Below are positions 26,188-35,713 of a DNA stretch of 64,000 bases, one piece after another. Position 1 is the stretch's first letter. Each line of letters begins with the position of its first letter. The notes beneath the pieces were generated by a model. The model searched no databases, was not told where the DNA came from, and worked only from the letters and a program-made list of their open reading frames with translations. Origin of the DNA: Gluconobacter wancherniae NBRC 103581 (GTDB taxonomy: Bacteria > Pseudomonadota > Alphaproteobacteria > Acetobacterales > Acetobacteraceae); the NCBI RefSeq assembly GCF_007988885.1, contig NZ_BJUZ01000001.1, forward strand, positions 186,001-250,000. The letters are read 5' to 3'. Both the position numbers and the translations under genes were made by a program.

Positions 26188-28215
26188 TCAGCTGTTATTT
26201 TGCCCGATCAGGGGATCGGTTCTGCTGGACTTTCCGTTTTCTACATGGCCCGCAAAATGCATGTGTGCAGCGTTTTTTCCGCTGACGGTTGCGAGCAGAT
26301 CATACCAGTGATCGCTGTCTGTGACGGACTGTTCATAATGCGCTGTGGCGCCTTTCAGGATTTCAATATCCTGGCGCATCCCAGCGTTATAAGCGCTTGT
26401 CAGCATGACGATCATGTCGTGCTCACCAGTGTTTTTCAGGGTAAGACTGATCCCGTTCTCGCTTTCATTCAGGCTACCCTGCAATTTGTCCGGGGCCTTG
26501 AAGGAACGAAAGAAGCCGTTTGGTCCATGGAGTGTCGTTACTCCGGCGCTCCCGATTTCAACTGGAACCTCATGGCCTGCGCCTACAGTATAATGGCGCG
26601 TGTCTCCGCCATTATGGAGACGGAAAACTGCACCTTCTGAGCCGGTATTGGCGATCAGGAGTATCGGTCCGTTTTGTGTCTGTGTGAGGTCTGCGTGTAG
26701 CCTGTACGGGAGCGCACGTGCCTGACGTTGACCCGGCTCCTGCATTGGAAGCTTTTGATGGGTCGGGACAATCGGATGGGGAAAGGCGCAGGAATGGCGC
26801 GTTTCCGCCAGATATGCACCTGTGTCCGGCAGTTCGGCGTTCCATGAACTGTCAGGCTGTGAAAAATCGAACACGGAGGTCAGATCACCACACACGGCCC
26901 TTCGCCATGGCGTGATGTTGGGTGCATGGACGCCAAAGCGGGCTTCCAGAAACCGAAGAACGGATGTGTGGTCGAAGAGCTGGGAATTGATCCATCCTCC
27001 CTTGGTCCAGGGAGAAATGACCAGTGCTGGAACGCGCGGGCCAAGGCCTACCGGCTCTCCCTGAAAGGACTCTCCTGCCGTAGAGACCGTGCTGGACCCC
27101 TGTGTGCTGTCGAGCGCAGGTACGGGGGCGGGGATATGATCAAAAAAGCCGTCATTTTCATCATAATTGAGAATGAAGGCTGTTTTGGACCACGTTTCCG
27201 GATGGCGGACGAAGATATCCATCAGTTTTGAAATAAGGTGTTCGCCATAGCCTGGAGGAGCGTTTGGATGCTCGGACAATGCTGCGGACGGAACAATCCA
27301 CGAGACTTGCGGAAGTGTTCCATGCGCGACGTCGTGTTCAAATGCGTCCAGAAGATAACGGCCCTCAGGGTCGTGCTGGTTGTCTTCCGTTGATCCGGGC
27401 ACAATCTGGCGTGCATTCAGGTATTGCCATGAATGCCGCTCGACGCCCCGGAATGTTGCGAACTGAACAAGGGGGTTGTCTCCGAAATTGTCATACTCCT
27501 GATAGACCCGCCAGGAGACACCGGCTTTCTGGAGTTCCTCTGCATAAGTGGTCCAGCGGAGGGGTACGAAATCGGGTTTGTCTTTCGAGATATCGGCTGT
27601 CCAGTTTCCATCGTCGAAATTGGTCGTGGCCTGCTTGCCATCCTGATTGACCGCGAGCCCACTGGTTCCTGAAAACAGGAAGAGTCGGTTTGGGTTGGTC
27701 GGGCCGAATATCGAGCAGTGATAGGAGTCACAGATCGTGAAGGCTTCAGCCAGTGCGTAATAGTAAGGAATGTCTTCACGGACAAAATGACCCATGGTCA
27801 TGGATGTCTTGTGAGGGACCCAGCAATCCCATCCATTCCAGGTTTTCTGACTGCCTTTCCAGCTATGATCCAGGCTGGCGATACACGCACTGGATGTGTG
27901 GATGGTATTGAGGCGGAAAGGCATGACGGTGTGCCCTTTTCCATCCGGCTGTACGAAAACCGAATTTCCGTCGGGCAGATGAGGCGCGCGGGGGTCACCG
28001 TAACCACGGACACCTTGCATGCATCCGAAATAATGATCGAAGGACCGGTTTTCCTGCATGAGGATCACGACATGCTCGACGTCCATGATCGTGCCGGTGA
28101 CGCGGTGGGCTGGAATGGCGAGAGCCTTCCGGACGTTCTCCGGAAGGCTTCCCGCCACGGCCATAGCCGCACCAAATTTGAGAAACTGACGACGGTTTGG
28201 TGTCGGAGCTGGCAT
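26188..28215 (-). CDS. Tat-exported phosphocholine-type phospholipase C
   Basis: The 675-residue protein has an N-terminal Tat signal (NRRQFLKFG at about residues 7-15) followed by the phosphoesterase core of bacterial non-hemolytic phospholipase C: VEHVVILMQENRSFDHYFG, then NYDENDGFFDH, and the FQGEPVGLGPRVPALVISP region. C-terminal domains (about 490-675) resemble the DUF756 pair of this family. It is predicted to cleave phosphodiester bonds of phospholipids in the periplasm or outside. It follows the TonB receptor gene by 13 bp with AGGAA before the ATG, so they form one unit. Confidence 0.92.
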   Translation of the reverse strand: MPAPTPNRRQFLKFGAAMAVAGSLPENVRKALAIPAHRVTGTIMDVEHVVILMQENRSFDHYFGCMQGVRGYGDPRAPHLPDGNSVFVQPDGKGHTVMPFRLNTIHTSSACIASLDHSWKGSQKTWNGWDCWVPHKTSMTMGHFVREDIPYYYALAEAFTICDSYHCSIFGPTNPNRLFLFSGTSGLAVNQDGKQATTNFDDGNWTADISKDKPDFVPLRWTTYAEELQKAGVSWRVYQEYDNFGDNPLVQFATFRGVERHSWQYLNARQIVPGSTEDNQHDPEGRYLLDAFEHDVAHGTLPQVSWIVPSAALSEHPNAPPGYGEHLISKLMDIFVRHPETWSKTAFILNYDENDGFFDHIPAPVPALDSTQGSSTVSTAGESFQGEPVGLGPRVPALVISPWTKGGWINSQLFDHTSVLRFLEARFGVHAPNITPWRRAVCGDLTSVFDFSQPDSSWNAELPDTGAYLAETRHSCAFPHPIVPTHQKLPMQEPGQRQARALPYRLHADLTQTQNGPILLIANTGSEGAVFRLHNGGDTRHYTVGAGHEVPVEIGSAGVTTLHGPNGFFRSFKAPDKLQGSLNESENGISLTLKNTGEHDMIVMLTSAYNAGMRQDIEILKGATAHYEQSVTDSDHWYDLLATVSGKNAAHMHFAGHVENGKSSRTDPLIGQNNS

Positions 28216-28228
28216 GGAAGATTCCTGA

Positions 28229-30601
28229 TCAGTCGAAATGCTTGCGTAGCGTGAAGAACACCATGCGCGGTGCGCCAGCCTGAAGGGTCTGGACGGTGCC
28301 GTTTGGATCGGAGTTGACAAAGCCCGTGCTGCCGACAGTGGCGACATAGCGTTTGTCGAACAGGTTGGTGACGTTGATTTGTGCGTCCACGCCGCGCAGG
28401 AACCAGTTCTGGCTCTGGAAACGATAACCCACGTTGAGGTTGAAAATGTCGTTGGCCGGAACGGATGCGTCGTTGGTATATGTGTAGTAGCGGCGATCCT
28501 GGAACTGCATCAGCACGTTGCCCCAGATGCGCCCGTCATCATAACCAAGCTGCACATTGGCAAGGTTGCGCGGCATGCCTACGACATTTTTATTCTTGAT
28601 TTGCGCCGAGATCTGTCCGTCAGCGTAGACATTGTTGTCATAGAACGAGTTGTTGAATGCGTAGGACGCAAACAGCGACCAGTTCTTTGCGAAGCGCCAG
28701 TTGAATGCCATATCAACGCCGCGGGCGGTCACGCCACCTACGTTGGTCAGGACTGAAGCATTTCCTAAAATGCCTACCCCCTGCGTAACAGAAAGCAGGC
28801 GGTTGGCGAATTCGACGTAATAGCCAGTAATCGATGCCTGAATCGTGCGGTTGTGGAAGCGGTATCCAAGCTCTTCGGTGTTGGACATTTCCGGCTTCAG
28901 CTTGCCTTGCAGTGCCTGAAATCCTGCGGTCGTCGTAGAGAACGGACCGGATGTCTGCGCGCTGTCAAATGCTGCCATATTGCGGGAATAATCTGCGAAA
29001 ATTTCGTTGTTGTGATCGAGGCGGTAATTTGCACCGATTTGCGGCAGAAATCCGTTTGAGGCGCTCAGAGAGCCGGATGGATATGTGGTGCCTGTTGGTG
29101 TTCCGAGATAATTTCCGCTCATGGCTCGGGCCGTATTGTCCACGATCAGCGATTTGAAGCCGTAATTGACCTTCAGTGCGGGAAGGATCTGCCAGGTGTC
29201 TCCCAGATGGACCTGATAGGTCTTTGTATTAAAGGCGCTCTGCCACTGGGTGTAGAATGAGTTGCCCTGATACCAGTATGTGGAAGAAGGAGCGCCATTC
29301 ACGTTGAGCGGATAGAAACGGCGTGCCTGCTCGAAGTTGTTGTTTTCGAACCAGAATCCGCCTTCGATTGTGTGATTGGCCAGCTTGTAGGTCAGGCCCC
29401 CAATGAACCCCGCGCGGTGAATGTCGTATTCTGTTGTGCGTGTTGAAAGCGGTGAACCACCGAGAGCTGTGGGGGTGGGAAGGTAGGGTGTGACCCATGC
29501 GCCTTCACCTGTGTTGGTGTGACCATAGCCGGTCACGTACCCTTTCAGGCGGCTTGTGATATCAAAGTCGAGGCGCCCGTAACCCAGGGCGTCCTCACGA
29601 AGGCCTGCCGCGTTGAAATAGGATGTATCCTGATTTTGGACGCTGGATGGAAAGGCCGTGCCGTTCTGGTAGGCATAACCAATCTGCTTCGCCAGCGCGT
29701 AATTGCCCGTGATATTATCCAGATTATAGCCGTATTTCTTAATCTGGGCGAGCGAGATGTCCTGATAATCGTTTTCTGCGCGCTTGGACCAGTCACCGAA
29801 AACGGTGAGCTTCACATGCTCGCCAAATGGCTGAATATATTTTGCGTTGGCCTGATCCTGTTTCTGGACGCCATCGCCCTTCCACTTGTTCGCGTCCTGA
29901 TGATTATAGGATACGTAGAAGCGGCCGCCCCCTTTGAGTTCGCCGCTGTTGATCCGGGCGAATGTGCGCCATGTTCCTGAAGAACCGACTGTGCCCGCGA
30001 CATCTGCTCCGAATTTTCGTGTCGGATCAATGGATGTGAATTCCAGTGCGCCACCAAGATCGTTGGATGCGGCGACGCCTACAGATCCGGCGCCCTGACT
30101 CAGGGTAGCGGGGCCATTGTTTTCAGTTTGCAACGCACGGCCGATCGAAAGGCCATTGTCATTGCCATATGACAGGTTGCCGAGCGGTATGCCGTCCATT
30201 GTGAAGCCAAGGCGGCTCTGGTCGAAGCCACGGATGATGATTTGCTGTGACCATTCATACGAACCCAGCGGGTCGGATGTCGTGAACATGACCCCGGGCA
30301 GCTTTGAAAGCGCCTTGAACGGGCTCGTTCCGGGGACATATTGCTGAATGACATTGTGCGAGATCGTCTGTGTTTCACGGGCCGCACCTGAGCCCAGAAC
30401 AATGATGGATTCAGGCGATTTTGCTTCTGCAATGCCTTGTTTTGCATTCGCCGAGTGCTGCTTGGAAGCTGTTGTCGAGGCAGTTTTGCGGGTATGGACT
30501 TTATCAGTTTTTTCAGGGGCAGTCTGTGCCCACGCAAGACCAGATCCGGAGAGGGCAAAAACGCCCGTGAGGCAGGTGGTAAGCGCAAGCTTCAGCTTCA
30601 T
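28229..30601 (-). CDS. TonB-dependent receptor upstream of phospholipase C
   Basis: The 790-residue protein has a signal peptide (cleavage near WAQTAPE), a plug domain starting near SIIVLGSG with a LGGALEFTS segment, and a beta barrel ending in a region finishing with TLRKHFD. A short Thr/Ser/Lys-rich linker before the plug differs from most receptors. The frame begins at ATG 30601. The substrate is unknown; its coupling to a secreted phospholipase C suggests phosphorylated or lipid-derived ligand uptake, which is inference. It differs strongly from the siderophore-type receptor at 43413. Confidence 0.9.
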   Translation of the reverse strand: MKLKLALTTCLTGVFALSGSGLAWAQTAPEKTDKVHTRKTASTTASKQHSANAKQGIAEAKSPESIIVLGSGAARETQTISHNVIQQYVPGTSPFKALSKLPGVMFTTSDPLGSYEWSQQIIIRGFDQSRLGFTMDGIPLGNLSYGNDNGLSIGRALQTENNGPATLSQGAGSVGVAASNDLGGALEFTSIDPTRKFGADVAGTVGSSGTWRTFARINSGELKGGGRFYVSYNHQDANKWKGDGVQKQDQANAKYIQPFGEHVKLTVFGDWSKRAENDYQDISLAQIKKYGYNLDNITGNYALAKQIGYAYQNGTAFPSSVQNQDTSYFNAAGLREDALGYGRLDFDITSRLKGYVTGYGHTNTGEGAWVTPYLPTPTALGGSPLSTRTTEYDIHRAGFIGGLTYKLANHTIEGGFWFENNNFEQARRFYPLNVNGAPSSTYWYQGNSFYTQWQSAFNTKTYQVHLGDTWQILPALKVNYGFKSLIVDNTARAMSGNYLGTPTGTTYPSGSLSASNGFLPQIGANYRLDHNNEIFADYSRNMAAFDSAQTSGPFSTTTAGFQALQGKLKPEMSNTEELGYRFHNRTIQASITGYYVEFANRLLSVTQGVGILGNASVLTNVGGVTARGVDMAFNWRFAKNWSLFASYAFNNSFYDNNVYADGQISAQIKNKNVVGMPRNLANVQLGYDDGRIWGNVLMQFQDRRYYTYTNDASVPANDIFNLNVGYRFQSQNWFLRGVDAQINVTNLFDKRYVATVGSTGFVNSDPNGTVQTLQAGAPRMVFFTLRKHFD

Positions 30602-30849
30602 TTCTGTCGACCCTGTCAGAAGGTGGGGTAACTCCCCACGTGGCGGACGGGACCATATGAACGGACTGAATGAGTGTCGTGTGATGGTTTCAAGACATTG
30701 AAACAAAAAATTAGTGAACTGCCGTGTTTGATAATTCCATTTAAAATCGTTATTTTATAATGACTTATGACAAAATTAAAACATTACAGAGGAATGTGTC
30801 TGGTGAGGTAAAAGCTGGGTAGTCATAAAACTATCATGCCACTCAGCCA

Positions 30850-31755
30850 TCAGGCTTTCGTTTCTGTTCCGTTTTGTGGTGTTGCAAGGAGATGTTGAAG
30901 CCCCGCTGTCAGAGATGTCGGATGAACACCGAGTCTGCGTTGCATGGGGGTGGTATCGAAATTTTTGTCTTCAAGCAGGCGGCGTACTTCCTCAGGGGCG
31001 ATACGGGGAAGCCCGGGAATATGCTTCGTGATGCGTGATGCTGCGATCAGCAGCCATCCGGGAAGCGAGATGATCGGTCGTCCACCAAGGCCTGAGAACA
31101 TCAGAACCATGCGAACAAATGTCCGGTAAGGAACAGCATCCGCGCCTGCAATGACGATGCTCTCAGGCGCCGCAACGTCTCCCTTGATCAGCAGATGAAT
31201 GGCAGCGAGCAGGGCACGTGTTACGTCTGCCTGGTGAATGGGCTGCACGAGGGAGCGCCCTCCTCCAGGCAGGGGGACGATCGGCAGGCGCTCCAGCAGT
31301 AGGGCGAGCCTCTGAACATTGTCCTCTCCCTGCGCCCCATAGATCATCGTCGGGTGCAGAATGAAAGAAGGCCGCCCATCCTCACGCAGTGCCGCTTCCC
31401 CGGCCAGAACGCCCTGTCCGTGGTCATCGGGCCATTTCGTGAATTTGCGTGTGCTTCCGAGGGCTACGACAGGCGCGCGTGTCGCCGCCAGAATTTCCGG
31501 GATATGGCGGGCATGTGCGGTATTGACGACGACCGATGCTCCCTCAAGAGCTATTGGTAGCGCTACTGGATCTGTCAGTTCGGCAATGCGTACGGCCTTG
31601 CATGAACTGGCGAGGTCTGGGGCAAGCTTGCCCGCGCTACGCACGACCGCAATTACTTGGACCTTTTCCGCAATAAGTGCCCGGCACAGGGCTGCTCCCG
31701 AGCGGCCATTGGCTCCAATGACGCAGACTGGAGCGGAAAGCGCAGTTTCGCTCAT
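30850..31755 (-). CDS. NAD(P)-binding protein, atypical SDR
   Basis: The 301-residue product opens with CVIGANGRSGAAL, a glycine-rich Rossmann motif, and has HPTMIYGAQGEDN, the equivalent of the YxxxK region without the lysine. This matches complex I subunit NDUFA9-like and atypical SDRs, which often bind NAD(P) without strong dehydrogenase activity. A hydrophobic stretch near residue 240 (ISLPGWLLIAASRI) is amphipathic rather than transmembrane. It overlaps the stop of the DUF2125 gene upstream as ATGA, so the two are coupled. Function unknown. Confidence 0.8.
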   Translation of the reverse strand: MSETALSAPVCVIGANGRSGAALCRALIAEKVQVIAVVRSAGKLAPDLASSCKAVRIAELTDPVALPIALEGASVVVNTAHARHIPEILAATRAPVVALGSTRKFTKWPDDHGQGVLAGEAALREDGRPSFILHPTMIYGAQGEDNVQRLALLLERLPIVPLPGGGRSLVQPIHQADVTRALLAAIHLLIKGDVAAPESIVIAGADAVPYRTFVRMVLMFSGLGGRPIISLPGWLLIAASRITKHIPGLPRIAPEEVRRLLEDKNFDTTPMQRRLGVHPTSLTAGLQHLLATPQNGTETKA

Positions 31756-33170
31756 TGAACGACAGCTTTGAGGTCGTTTGGATTGATCAACTGCAAAATG
31801 GACGTCGATCGCGATGCCACTGCTCCAAGAGCGCCCAGAGGCAGCGGAGATGCGGGAGCATATGAGAGGGTAAGCGTGCGACCCTTCGGATCACTCAGGA
31901 AGTCTGGAACGGCTCCCAGATTTGGAAAAGGTGCGAGGAGCATCGAGACAACCTGCACGTTTCGTTGTTTGGCACTCGCAAGACCCGCATCATCCAGCTT
32001 CGTATTGCTGGTCAGACGCGACAGGCCATTGATAAAGCGGTCTCCCTGCACGGAAATCGCCAGACTAGAAAGCGTGCTCCCGTTCAGGATCTGCTGGGAC
32101 GTACGTTGGACAATTGTGTCCTTTTCCTGTGCGGGCAGGGTGAGGTGCAAATCCAGTGTCACGTTGGCAAAAGAAGGAATAGCGAGCTGCCAGTTGGAGT
32201 TGGCTTCACCAGTCTGCGGATTGTTATGCTGCGTTATACGAACGGATGAATGTGCCCCATCAATAGTCAGGGGCAGCATCTTTCCGGGCACCCTGACGTG
32301 AAGACCGCTCATCAGGAACTGCGATGACGCAATACCAGAGAGCTGCTTGCCGCTGCCTGTCATGCGATCAATGCGGAAATTTCCGACAGGTGCTGAAATC
32401 TGAAAACCGTCAGCCGAAAAGCTTTCGGCTGGAGGTGTGTTGAGTGGAGTGGGCGTTCCGTTCTGCAGGGCGCCAATGATTTCAGGTAAGGAAGCCTGTT
32501 TGAGACGGAATGTCTGAAGGGAAAGCTGTGCGGAAAATGGACGTGGTGGCTGTCCGGGCTTGATGATTGTCCTGCCGACGATGGCTGTGGTGTTCGTCAG
32601 GGAGAGGGTTGTTGTTGTCGTGGGGCCGTATCCGTCGATGGAAACCTTATCGGACGTCACATTATAAATTTGCGGTGTGGAAGCTGACTGCGCGCGCGCT
32701 ATGTTCTGGATTGTCAGATGATCAACGCGCCCATGTGCAAGCGCAACGTGATCCAGATTTATAGTCGTAAGATTGGTACTTCCTGCTTCAGGAGGCGGGG
32801 TTACGAGTTTGCGAAACGACAAAGCATCGGCATGCATGATCAGCGACGGCGTCTGCACGGATGGGTCCCGGATATCGAGACTGGAAATGACAAGGCCCCC
32901 ATCCGGTGTGCTCTGTGGATGTCCGACATGCATTTTGGATGCACGGAAAGTCTGGTTACCGTTTTGCAGGATGACATCTGTCAGTACGGCACCCCGGGCC
33001 AGAATGGCGGGGTGGGCCGAAGAATAGGTAAATGTCGCACCCGGAGGGAGGGTGGCCTGAAAGCGGGAGAGTCCCCGTTCGAGCTCAACACGGGCTTCAT
33101 GATGGACACCAATGCCCCCCATGGCCGCGATCACCCCGATCAGGCTCGTGGTGAGCCAGGGTCTATTCAC
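31752..33170 (-). CDS. DUF2125-like exported protein
   Basis: The 472-residue protein starts at a GTG (33170) with AGGAA 9 nt upstream and has one N-terminal membrane or signal helix (LTTSLIGVIAAMGGIGVHHEA). The rest is beta-rich and has the repeating LxxHxxVxLxxxG-like strands typical of DUF2125 proteins found in alphaproteobacteria, which are thought to sit in the periplasm. Charged residues are sparse and Ser/Thr/Pro frequent, as in envelope proteins. It precedes and overlaps the NAD(P)-binding gene. No function is known to me. Confidence 0.7.
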   Translation of the reverse strand: MNRPWLTTSLIGVIAAMGGIGVHHEARVELERGLSRFQATLPPGATFTYSSAHPAILARGAVLTDVILQNGNQTFRASKMHVGHPQSTPDGGLVISSLDIRDPSVQTPSLIMHADALSFRKLVTPPPEAGSTNLTTINLDHVALAHGRVDHLTIQNIARAQSASTPQIYNVTSDKVSIDGYGPTTTTTLSLTNTTAIVGRTIIKPGQPPRPFSAQLSLQTFRLKQASLPEIIGALQNGTPTPLNTPPAESFSADGFQISAPVGNFRIDRMTGSGKQLSGIASSQFLMSGLHVRVPGKMLPLTIDGAHSSVRITQHNNPQTGEANSNWQLAIPSFANVTLDLHLTLPAQEKDTIVQRTSQQILNGSTLSSLAISVQGDRFINGLSRLTSNTKLDDAGLASAKQRNVQVVSMLLAPFPNLGAVPDFLSDPKGRTLTLSYAPASPLPLGALGAVASRSTSILQLINPNDLKAVVQ

Positions 33171-33355
33171 GTTGTCATTCCTGTTGGCGCCCGCGCCTCC
33201 CGGCGGTGGACGAGTGTCTGAATTTCGCGGGCAGGATATCACTGTGGGGCTGTGGAGCAACTTTGAAGACGAATAATGTGCGGTAACATAATACCATATC
33301 GTAAAAAATGGCGGGAAACAGGCAGGAATCGCCTATTCTGTTTTGCAAAGAATAC

Positions 33356-33384
33356 TTGACGGGAGGCGCGCATCCCGCAATAAG
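33356..33384 (+). promoter_or_regulatory. Candidate promoter for rplM-rpsI
   Basis: TTGACG (33356) and AATAAG (33379) are separated by 17 bp. The -35 is a near-perfect sigma70 match, the -10 is weaker. It would place the transcript start about 75 nt before rplM, with two hairpins in the leader. Confidence 0.45.
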
Positions 33385-33398
33385 GCCGCACCTGATCC

Positions 33399-33448
33399 GC
33401 TGTTCGGTTCCGAACGGCGCCATCCACGGTGTGGCTTTACGTCACGCC
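33399..33448 (+). promoter_or_regulatory. Leader hairpins of rplM
   Basis: Two stems lie in the leader: GCTGTTCGG/CCGAACGGC (33399-33418, one G-U pair) and GGTGTG/CACGCC (33428-33448). The second ends 19 nt before the rplM start. Ribosomal protein L13 represses its own operon in E. coli by leader binding; whether this leader does the same here is inference. Confidence 0.35.
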
Positions 33449-33467
33449 CCAAGCTGGAATGTCACTA

Positions 33468-33941
33468 ATGAAGACCACGCTTTCGCTGAAACCTGCGGAG
33501 GTGACGAAGAACTGGGTGCTGATCGACGCCGAAGGGCTCGTTCTCGGCCGTCTCGCCACCATCGTTGCCAACCGCCTGCGCGGCAAGCACAAGCCGCAGT
33601 TCACCCCTCACGTTGATTGCGGCGACAACATCGTCATTATCAATGCAGAGAAGGTTGTTCTGACCGGCAACAAGGTTGGCCAGAAGCTCTTCCACTACCA
33701 CACCGGTCATCCGGGCGGCATCAAGCAGCGCACCATCACGCAGCGCCTTGGGGGCAAGAACCCGGGCCATGTTGTGGAGAAGGCTGTTGAGCGCATGATC
33801 ACGCGCGGCCCGCTGCAGCGCGCCCAGATGAAGCACCTGTACGTTTATGCTGGCACAGAGCATCCGCATGACGGTCAGAAGCCCGTCAAGCTGGACGTGG
33901 CCGCCATGAACCGCAAGAACACCCTGAACCACGAGTCGTAA
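33468..33941 (+). CDS. rplM: 50S ribosomal protein L13
   Basis: L13 assembles early into the large subunit. The 157-residue protein starts [12 protein letters not shown], with conserved [23 protein letters not shown] and GRKNPGH-like GGKNPGHV motifs; the length is normal. The ATG at 33468 gives the family N-terminus; an ATG 9 nt earlier would add three residues. rpsI follows after 10 bp, the standard pair. Confidence 0.97.
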   Translation: MKTTLSLKPAEVTKNWVLIDAEGLVLGRLATIVANRLRGKHKPQFTPHVDCGDNIVIINAEKVVLTGNKVGQKLFHYHTGHPGGIKQRTITQRLGGKNPGHVVEKAVERMITRGPLQRAQMKHLYVYAGTEHPHDGQKPVKLDVAAMNRKNTLNHES

Positions 33942-33951
33942 GGCCTGTATC

Positions 33952-34455
33952 ATGTCCGAGACCCAAGAGCGCCCCACCGCCGAGCGCACCGGCACGCTGC
34001 AGGATCTTGCCGGCGTTGCTCCTGTCACCACCAACTCTGCACCGGTTCACGAAGTGAAGCGCGATGCACAGGGCCGTTCCTACGCAACCGGTCGTCGTAA
34101 AGACGCCGTTGCCCGTGTTTGGATCAAGCCTGGCAAGGGTGACATCATCGTCAATGGCCGCGTGGTCACGACGTATTTTGCACGTCCTGTCCTGCGTATG
34201 CTCATCACCCAGCCGTTCCTGATCGTGGATCGCTACAACCAGTTCGACGTGTATTGCACCGTCGCTGGTGGTGGTCTTTCCGGCCAGGCTGGTGCAGTCC
34301 GTCACGGTATCTCCCGTGCACTGACACATTACGAGCCAGGTCTGCGCGGCATCCTGAAGGCTGCTGGCTTCCTGACACGTGATAGCCGTACGGTTGAGCG
34401 TAAGAAGTACGGTCGCGCCAAGGCACGTCGTTCCTTCCAGTTCTCGAAGCGCTGA
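33952..34455 (+). CDS. rpsI: 30S ribosomal protein S9
   Basis: S9 binds the 3' domain of 16S rRNA, and its C-terminal tail touches the P-site tRNA. The 167-residue protein carries a longer, acidic and Thr-rich N-terminal extension (about 1-40) before the conserved [14 protein letters not shown] start of the core. The C-terminus RRSFQFSKR is the expected SKR tail. The extension is typical of alphaproteobacterial S9. A strong terminator follows. Confidence 0.97.
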   Translation: MSETQERPTAERTGTLQDLAGVAPVTTNSAPVHEVKRDAQGRSYATGRRKDAVARVWIKPGKGDIIVNGRVVTTYFARPVLRMLITQPFLIVDRYNQFDVYCTVAGGGLSGQAGAVRHGISRALTHYEPGLRGILKAAGFLTRDSRTVERKKYGRAKARRSFQFSKR

Positions 34456-34481
34456 TTTCTCGGCAAGTTTCGATACTGCAC

Positions 34482-34516
34482 AAAAAAACCGGTCACGATG
34501 TGGCCGGTTTTTTTTT
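34482..34516 (+). terminator. Rho-independent terminator after rpsI
   Basis: A 15-bp stem (AAAAAAACCGGTCAC / GTGGCCGGTTTTTTT, one G-U pair) with a 3-nt loop ends in a T-run, 27 bp after the rpsI stop. It is a strong intrinsic terminator for the ribosomal operon. Confidence 0.9.
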
Positions 34517-34626
34517 GTTTTCTGTCAGAGGCTTGTAGCAAGAGATTGTTGGCCTCTCGCCAGTTGGACGGTTTATGTGGCACAGTGCACGCACTGATTT
34601 GACGCCATTTCCGGAACCGTTTTTCC

Positions 34627-35706
34627 ATGACGACTTTCACCATCGAGAAAACCGACGCGCCCACCGCTCCTGAGCGTCGCGCAGAACTGCTTGCCAATCC
34701 TTCGTTCGGTCGCGTCTTCACCGATCACATGGCAATTATCCGTTATAATGAAGCCGATGGCTGGCATGATGCGAAGGTTACGGCACGTCGTCCTCTGAGC
34801 ATCGATCCGGCTTCTACCGTCCTGCATTATGGTCAGGAAATTTTCGAAGGTATGAAGGCTTATCGTGGTGAGGATGGCCATATCGCCAGTTTCCGTCCAC
34901 AGGCCAACGCAGCACGTTTTGCGGCTTCTGCACAGCGCATGGGAATGGCTGTCCTGCCTGAAAACCTGTTTTTGCAGGCGGTCGATGAACTTGTAAAAAT
35001 TGATCAGGACTGGGTGCCATCGGGCGAGGGGCAGAGCCTTTATCTGCGTCCCTTCATGATCTCTAATGAAGTATTTTTGGGTGTTAAGCCCGCAACTGAA
35101 TATCTGTTCATCGTGATTGCGTGTCCGGTTGGTGCATATTTCGGTTCAGGTTGCGTCTCGGTCTGGGTGTCGGAGAATTACACGCGTGCTGCAATCGGCG
35201 GCACGGGTGAAGCCAAGTGTGGTGGCAACTATGCTGGCAGCCTCGTGGCGCAGGCAGAGTCCAAAGCGCAGGGCTGTGATCAAGTGCTGTTCCTCGATGC
35301 GCGTGAGCGTAGGTTTGTTGAGGAAATGGGCGGCATGAACGTGATGTTTGTCCGCAATGACGGTAAAATCGTTACACCGCCACTTGGTGGTACAATTCTG
35401 CGCGGCATTACGCGCGACAGCCTGATCAAGCTTGCAGCTGCAGAAGGCGTTGAGGTTGTTGAGGAGCAGATCGAAATTGATGAGCTCTTCGAAGGTGCGG
35501 CGTCAGGTAAATATGTTGAAGCCTTTGCATGTGGCACAGCCGCTGTTCTGTCACCAATCGGCTCGCTACGTCGTCCTGCGGGCGAAGCAAAGTTTGGCGA
35601 TGGTACAACGCCAGGCCCAGTGTCCCTGCGCCTGAAAAAAGTTCTGACTGATTTGCAGGGCGGCCGGACGAATGATGCATTCAACTGGGTGCACCGCATC
35701 GTCTGA
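34627..35706 (+). CDS. ilvE: Branched-chain amino acid aminotransferase
   Basis: IlvE transfers the amino group between glutamate and the keto acids of valine, leucine and isoleucine, using PLP. The 359-residue length and the YFGSG, GGTGEAKCGGNYAGS (PLP lysine) and EMGGMNVMFV motifs match the bacterial/mitochondrial type II family. LHYGQEIFEGMKAYR near residue 67 is the family signature. It sits alone, between rpsI and a convergent gene, with a probable promoter in the 110 bp before it. Confidence 0.95.
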   Translation: MTTFTIEKTDAPTAPERRAELLANPSFGRVFTDHMAIIRYNEADGWHDAKVTARRPLSIDPASTVLHYGQEIFEGMKAYRGEDGHIASFRPQANAARFAASAQRMGMAVLPENLFLQAVDELVKIDQDWVPSGEGQSLYLRPFMISNEVFLGVKPATEYLFIVIACPVGAYFGSGCVSVWVSENYTRAAIGGTGEAKCGGNYAGSLVAQAESKAQGCDQVLFLDARERRFVEEMGGMNVMFVRNDGKIVTPPLGGTILRGITRDSLIKLAAAEGVEVVEEQIEIDELFEGAASGKYVEAFACGTAAVLSPIGSLRRPAGEAKFGDGTTPGPVSLRLKKVLTDLQGGRTNDAFNWVHRIV

Positions 35707-35713
35707 GGCTTTC

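Noticed and set aside
25913-26190. tRNA-His as an attachment site of a genomic island
   Set aside because: No integrase, no repeat of the tRNA 3' end and no foreign genes follow.
30702-30800. Possible Pho box (TTGTCATAAGTCAT) upstream of the TonB receptor
   Set aside because: The second half-site does not match the 7-4-7 direct repeat pattern, so phosphate control is not supported by sequence.
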